NCBI GenBank assembly: GCA_934504065.1
Contig: CAKSVQ010000106.1
Coordinates: 1 to 7,779, forward strand
DNA length: 7,779 nucleotides
DNA from: an uncultured Dysosmobacter sp.
GTDB taxonomy: Bacteria; Bacillota; Clostridia; Oscillospirales; Oscillospiraceae
Reading direction: 5' to 3'
Within the stretch, counting starts at the first letter, position 1, and each line of letters opens with the position of its first letter. Of the stretch, positions 5,938-7,779 are shown one piece after another. Made by a program: the position numbers and the translations under genes. The notes below the pieces were generated by a model. The model did no database searches and had not been told where the DNA came from. It saw only the letters and a program-made list of their open reading frames with translations.

Positions 5938-6324
5938 ATGGAACAGGGTACTTCTATGATCGTAATGATCGTCTTGATGTTTGCACTGATGTACTTCATG
6001 ATGATCCGCCCCGAAAACAAGCGCAAAAAGAAAGCACAGGAAATGCGCGACAGCCTGAAAAAGGGCGATGTGATCACCAGCATCGGCGGCATTGTCGGCA
6101 AGATCGCACATGTCGGCAAGGATACCATTATCATTGAGACCAGCGAGGATCGCGTTCGCATGGAGCTGACCAAGTGGGCGGTTTCCTCTGTGGGCGTCCA
6201 GACTGGTGAACAGCCCAGCGATGACAAGAAGGCTGATAAGAACGAGAAGAAAGAAGAAGCGGCTGCTGAAGAAGCTGCTGAAGTTCCCGAAACGGCTGAG
6301 ACAGCTGAAAAGGAAGAAAAATAA
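5938..6324 (+). CDS. yajC: Preprotein translocase subunit YajC
   Basis: Single-pass membrane protein that associates with SecDF and the SecYEG channel. The 128-residue protein has a transmembrane helix at about 6-22, then the family hallmark IRPENKRKKK (23-32; canonical IRPQ is IRPE here). The small globular domain follows, LKKGDVITSIGGIVGKIAHVGKDTIIIE (40-67), ending near VSSVGV. After residue 90 comes a long tail of Lys, Glu and Ala (about 38 residues), common in Firmicute versions and absent from the 110-residue E. coli protein. AAAGGAG stands nine bases before the ATG. It follows tgt in the usual order, but secD and secF are not downstream; instead a TIGR04086 membrane protein follows beyond a terminator hairpin. 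Confidence 0.95.
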   Translation: MEQGTSMIVMIVLMFALMYFMMIRPENKRKKKAQEMRDSLKKGDVITSIGGIVGKIAHVGKDTIIIETSEDRVRMELTKWAVSSVGVQTGEQPSDDKKADKNEKKEEAAAEEAAEVPETAETAEKEEK

Positions 6325-6337
6325 CGGAATAAAAGAC

Positions 6338-6389
6338 CCCTCCCTCGACATATGCTCCAGTATCGAGCATTGCGAGGGAGGGCTTTTTT
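6338..6389 (+). terminator. Terminator after yajC, overlapping the next gene's ribosome site
   Basis: CCCTCCCTCG (6338-6347) pairs with CGAGGGAGGG (6373-6382). A second inner stem, ATGCTC with GAGCAT, extends the hairpin. Six T follow (6384-6389). The ATG of the next gene begins at the very next base, 6390, and its likely ribosome site GGAGGG is the 3' arm of this hairpin. Stop structure and translation start are thus one element. Confidence 0.88.
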
Positions 6390-6797
6390 ATGTCAAAAGG
6401 AGGAAAACGGGCGCTGCCGCCGCCATGGCTTGGCATACTGCGCGGTACAGCGGCAGCGCTGGGCGTATTTATTGGATGCACTGCGCTGCTGGCGTTTGCG
6501 GCCATCAAGGGGGGTCTGCCGGAAAACGCGGCCTTTCCAGCCACGGCGGCAGCGTGCCTTGCTGCGGCGCTGCTTGGTGGTGCGGTGACGGGGAAGGCAG
6601 TCTCTCCCTTGCTGGGGCCAATTTTAACAGCGGCTGCCTTTTGCGTTGTACTTGCAGCGTTTGGTCTATCAGTCTGGCAGAGCATTTCGTGGACTGGCCA
6701 CGGCGGCTGTCTGCTTGCTGCGGCACTGGTTGGCGGCAGCGCGGCAGGGCTGCTGAACAGCAGGAAAAAAGGCCGCCGAAAGGGAAGAAGAAAATAG
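6390..6797 (+). CDS. TIGR04086/DUF3792-type four-helix membrane protein
   Basis: Predicted 135-residue integral membrane protein with four hydrophobic segments (about 15-38, 45-67, 70-96, 102-121) rich in Ala, Gly and Leu, and a strongly basic tail (SRKKGRRKGRRK). Size, four-helix layout and place directly after yajC match the TIGR04086 (DUF3792) family of Clostridia as I remember it. Its function is unknown. The start is unusual: the ATG follows the terminator T run without a gap, and the best upstream ribosome site, GGAGGG seven bases away, lies in the hairpin arm. A second strong AAAGGAGG sits inside codons 3-5 with no standard start codon in frame at a suitable distance after it. Expression is therefore likely low or conditional. 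A Sec-related role is only suggested by the neighbour. Confidence 0.8.
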   Translation: MSKGGKRALPPPWLGILRGTAAALGVFIGCTALLAFAAIKGGLPENAAFPATAAACLAAALLGGAVTGKAVSPLLGPILTAAAFCVVLAAFGLSVWQSISWTGHGGCLLAAALVGGSAAGLLNSRKKGRRKGRRK

Positions 6798-6827
6798 GGC
6801 TTCGTGATATTTCACAAACTTTTACCT

Positions 6828-6859
6828 GCGACCGCTTTTAAAAAAGCGGTCGCTTTCTT
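6828..6859 (+). terminator. Terminator after the TIGR04086 gene
   Basis: GCGACCGCTTTT (6828-6839) pairs perfectly with AAAAGCGGTCGC (6842-6853) around two A bases, followed by TTTCTTT. It lies 30 bases after the stop codon and closes the tgt/yajC/TIGR04086 block. Confidence 0.88.
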
Positions 6860-6980
6860 TGTGTGCAGCTTTGTGCATTCGGGACATAGGCGGCACATAT
6901 CGCATGTGAGAATGCAGGTTTTCGCTAAATATAGTATCGGTTTAGGCGGAAATCGTCACATTTCAGAAACAGTTAATATA

Positions 6981-7004
6981 GTTTACATAATTATGTTTAC
7001 ATAA
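6981..7004. repeat. Direct repeat GTTTACATAA with a central palindrome
   Basis: GTTTACATAA occurs at 6981-6990 and again at 6995-7004, start to start 14 bases apart. Between and across them runs the perfect palindrome ACATAATTATGT (6985-6996). It could be a protein-binding site about 45 bases before the -35 box of the SpoIIM-like gene. In such A+T-rich DNA chance is also possible. Confidence 0.4.
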
Positions 7005-7049
7005 CATTTTGTGATAAATTACAAAAAATTGGTTTTTGCGGTAAATTCC

Positions 7050-7078
7050 TTGCCATAGCCAAAAAAATGAACTATAGT
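7050..7078 (+). promoter_or_regulatory. Sigma-A-like promoter of the SpoIIM-like gene
   Basis: TTGCCA (7050-7055), a 17-base spacer and TATAGT (7073-7078) predict a start near 7085 and a leader of about 70 bases. A weaker sigma-E-like pair lies closer to the gene (see findings). Confidence 0.55.
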
Positions 7079-7143
7079 TATGAAGTACCGATTTACGTCA
7101 ACTCGCCCGTCATAATCCCCACGCCTGACACATAGCCTATGCT

Positions 7144-7156
7144 GAGGTGAGGTGAT
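7144..7156 (+). promoter_or_regulatory. Doubled ribosome binding site of the SpoIIM-like gene
   Basis: GAGGTGA (7144-7150) overlaps a second AGGTGA (7150-7155). The first is six bases before the TTG at 7157 and decides that start: an in-frame stop at 7148-7150 excludes anything further upstream, and no ATG occurs near. Confidence 0.75.
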
Positions 7157-7765
7157 TTGAAACGGGATAAGCCATGGTTTCTGCCGGGTCTGCTCTTTCT
7201 GGCAGCTTGGTTTTTCGCAGGCATCATTTTGGGACAGGTTGCGGCAGAGCGGATGCCGAATGAGACCGGGCAGGAACTGAACCGATACCTGCGGGAATAT
7301 GTGTCCCTCGACACAAGTGCTTTCGCGGGTGTAAGTTTTTTGACGCTGGTCCTGTTGTATTTCCGCTATCCGGTATTGGCTTTTCTGATGGGCTTTTCGT
7401 CGATCGGAGTGATCCTGCTGCCGCTGTGCACGGTGGTCTTTGGCTTTTCCCTTTCCTTTTCCGCCAGCTGCTTCGCAGCATCGTTCGGTGGACAGGGCGT
7501 GCTGCTGGCACTAGGGGCTTTTGGGCTGCGCTGCGCAGTCACATTGCCGTGTTATTTTTGGCTGGCAGTTCCGGCATTTATGACATCCATCGCTTTGGCG
7601 CGTATATCCCTTGGGAGAGGGCAGCGCTCCGCGCCGCCTAACAGCGGCGGCGAAAGCTGGCGGCGTCTTGCAGTGTGTGCCGGAGCTCTGATGATCGCGC
7701 TGTGCGCAGACCTGTTTTTCGGGCAGCGCTTTTTTCACTATTTACTGGAGCAGTGGTTTTCCTAA
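7157..7765 (+). CDS. SpoIIM-like membrane protein (stage II sporulation protein M family)
   Basis: Predicted 202-residue polytopic membrane protein, near the 215 residues of B. subtilis SpoIIM. A first helix (about 9-28) is followed by a short external region (ERMPNETGQELNRYL). Three or four helices come next, with FLMGFSSIGVILLPLCTVVFGFSLSF (about 76-101) and CAVTLPCYFWLAVPAFMTSIALA (about 126-148). The last helix is ALMIALCADLFF, with a short FFHYLLEQWF tail. This topology and the Gly/Phe pattern in the middle helices resemble SpoIIM, which with SpoIID and SpoIIP drives cell-wall remodelling during engulfment. The start is a TTG with a good ribosome site. The family call is by resemblance and is moderately sure; homologues also occur in gut Clostridia not known to sporulate. 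Neither SpoIID nor SpoIIP is in the window. The next gene seems to follow closely. Confidence 0.62.
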   Translation: MKRDKPWFLPGLLFLAAWFFAGIILGQVAAERMPNETGQELNRYLREYVSLDTSAFAGVSFLTLVLLYFRYPVLAFLMGFSSIGVILLPLCTVVFGFSLSFSASCFAASFGGQGVLLALGAFGLRCAVTLPCYFWLAVPAFMTSIALARISLGRGQRSAPPNSGGESWRRLAVCAGALMIALCADLFFGQRFFHYLLEQWFS

Positions 7766-7773
7766 CGCTCTAC

Positions 7774-7779
7774 AGGGAG
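7774..7779 (+). promoter_or_regulatory. Possible ribosome binding site of a gene beyond the right edge
   Basis: AGGGAG ends the window nine bases after the SpoIIM-like stop, with no terminator between. It may serve a following gene in the same operon; in related genomes a xerD-type recombinase gene often follows spoIIM, which cannot be checked here. Confidence 0.35.

Larger units (their letters stand above)
6798..7156. other. Intergenic region of 359 bases
   Basis: No convincing gene is present. It holds the terminator of the upstream gene at its left end, then about 100 bases without clear structure apart from short inverted repeats such as CACAT/ATGTG near 6894-6908. A very A+T-rich stretch (about 6965-7045) contains a repeated GTTTACATAA. 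The right end carries the promoter and ribosome site of the SpoIIM-like gene. The length and base composition suggest a regulatory region rather than a lost gene. Confidence 0.6.

Noticed and set aside
6236..6324. Repetitive GAAGAAGC/GCTGCTGAA sequence at the end of yajC
   Set aside because: It codes the Lys/Glu/Ala-rich tail common in Firmicute YajC and is not a separate repeat element.
6804..7004. Small plus-strand frame of 66 residues after the TIGR04086 gene
   Set aside because: It runs through a strong terminator, lacks a ribosome site and its composition is not protein-like.

Overview
The window looks like chromosomal DNA from a low-to-mid-GC Firmicute of class Clostridia, most likely an Oscillospiraceae/Ruminococcaceae gut bacterium (Faecalibacterium/Subdoligranulum/Gemmiger-like). 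Reasons: a SAM-I (S-box) riboswitch before metK, a tgt-yajC-TIGR04086 gene order, a DUF4358 lipoprotein beside an MBOAT acyltransferase, a SpoIIM-like protein, strong AGGAGG-type ribosome sites and A+T-rich sigma-A-like promoters. The genus is a guess from gene content.

Layout. Positions 1-1965 (minus strand) hold a DUF4358-type lipoprotein followed by an MBOAT O-acyltransferase, separated by a 15-bp-arm hairpin; a third gene probably starts just off the left edge. Positions 2145-2584 (plus) hold the wreck of an L-threonine aldolase gene: the first 22 codons are joined in frame to the C-terminal part, with the middle (including the PLP lysine) missing and a frameshift after the junction. A shared terminator separates it from metK. 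Positions 2648-4062 (minus) are metK with its complete control region: TTGACA/TATGAT promoter, SAM-I aptamer, antiterminator pairing and terminator. Positions 4079-4534 (minus) are a small membrane-anchored rhodanese. From about 4598 everything reads plus: tgt (queuosine tRNA modification), yajC (Sec accessory), a four-helix TIGR04086/DUF3792 membrane protein whose ribosome site is buried in a terminator hairpin, a 359-base gap, and a SpoIIM-like membrane protein that starts with TTG.

How the genes relate. Most are conserved housekeeping genes (S-adenosylmethionine synthesis, tRNA modification, Sec translocation) next to envelope genes (acyltransferase, lipoprotein, SpoIIM-like). I found no phage, insertion sequence, CRISPR array, toxin-antitoxin pair, defence island or RNA gene. 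I see no convincing new multi-gene system. The items most worth a second look are the internally deleted threonine aldolase, the start codon and ribosome site fused to the yajC terminator, the hairpin between the lipoprotein and acyltransferase genes, and the dyad over the tgt -35 box. All motif calls were made by eye from the sequence; no database search was run.
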